In this document: positions 29,342-29,529 of the stretch, piece by piece
How positions within the stretch are numbered: position 1 is the stretch's first letter
Layout of the letters: the number at the start of each line of letters is the position of its first letter
The notes under the pieces: generated by a model
What the model was told of the DNA's origin: nothing
Databases searched by the model: none
Seen by the model: the letters and a program-made list of their open reading frames with translations, nothing else
Made by a program: the position numbers and the translations under genes
Assembly (NCBI GenBank): GCA_964559435.1
Contig: CAZLHI010000038.1
Span: 1 to 29,529, forward strand
DNA: 29,529 nt
DNA from: Hebobacterum sp964559435
GTDB taxonomy: Bacteria > Armatimonadota > Hebobacteria > Hebobacterales > Hebobacteraceae
Reading direction: 5' to 3'

Positions 29342-29529
29342 CGGCGCACCTCCTCGGAGAAGAAATCGCCCATGGGTCGCGCGTACTCATAGAAGCGCAG
29401 CTCAGGCTGAAGGGGTCCTGGCTCCAGGGGCACTTGGTCCAGACCCGCCTCCAGGATGCGCTTGAGACGCCGGTAGCTGGCATCACCGTAGTGCAGGGCG
29501 CGGGCACAGGCCGCCTCCAACCGCGCCGG
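29335..29529 (-). CDS. istA: IstA transposase C-terminus, cut by window edge
   Basis: The last 64 codons of an IS21 transposase, open to the right window edge. The text LEAACARALHYGDASYRRLK, then RILEAGLDQVPLEP, is the familiar C-terminal part of IstA-type transposases, after the catalytic domain. Its TGA (29337-29335) overlaps the istB ATG. The DDE core lies outside the window. Confidence 0.88.
   Translation of the reverse strand, partial: PARLEAACARALHYGDASYRRLKRILEAGLDQVPLEPGPLQPELRFYEYARPMGDFFSEEVRRC

Larger units (their letters stand above)
28497..29529 (-). mobile_element. IS21-family element, one end plus istB and part of istA
   Basis: The minus-strand genes istA (partial) and istB, in this order and overlapping, define an IS21-type element that continues past the window. 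Its end is placed near 28497 from the paired GTACCAC repeats (28500 and 28524) and the point where the STAS coding text stops making sense. The element inserted into the 3' end of the TIR-STAS gene. Confidence 0.75.

Overview
The window is G+C-rich bacterial DNA from a chromosome that carries many insertion sequences. Proteins with a signal peptide plus three C-terminal SLH (S-layer homology) domains, NHL/WD40/TolB-type beta-propellers, a lipoprotein propeller and a decayed prophage segment point to an envelope type found outside the Proteobacteria. From general resemblance I would guess an uncultured Armatimonadota-like bacterium, but nothing here proves the phylum.

Layout. 1-503 is the tail of a transposase cut by the window edge. 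556-4116 (minus strand) is a three-gene polysaccharide operon: Wzz-like chain-length protein, Wzy/WaaL-like O-antigen polymerase or ligase, and a GT4 glycosyltransferase. 4263-5621 is a complete insertion sequence with 24-bp inverted ends, next to a tyrosine recombinase whose 5' end it seems to have replaced. 6921-9287 encodes a 14-repeat WD40 lipoprotein. 9288-10240 has no intact gene. It holds a short phage-like ORF fragment, a good sigma-70 promoter, the 5' half of a tRNA-Thr(UGU) that breaks off after the anticodon loop, and an array of 11-bp G-rich repeats. 10286-10980 is a YefM/PIN toxin-antitoxin pair. 10993-14181 looks like prophage debris: a zinc-finger protein, a terminase-small-subunit-like gene with an amber codon, and a ParB-DNA methyltransferase fusion. 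It is followed by a CBS-domain protein and a transposase scrap. 15203-18096 (minus strand) has a secreted protein with secretin/STN-like segments and a TPR protein. 18144-19241 is a transposase gene broken by an amber codon. 19472-25136 holds a frameshifted TolB-like gene and two large secreted propeller-SLH proteins, each with 14 blade repeats by my count. 25587-26480 is a XerD-like recombinase, followed by a solo end of the same insertion sequence as at 4263.

The most interesting part is 26741-28540, a three-gene co-directional cassette: a ThsB-type TIR-like protein, a small multi-pass membrane protein that starts with TTG, and a TIR-STAS fusion. It has the composition of an antiviral TIR system, but I do not recognise the combination. 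It lies between a recombinase plus IS debris on one side and an IS21-type element on the other. The IS21 end runs into the third gene and replaces the last part of its STAS domain.

Most functional calls rest on motif recognition by eye. No database search or alignment was run.
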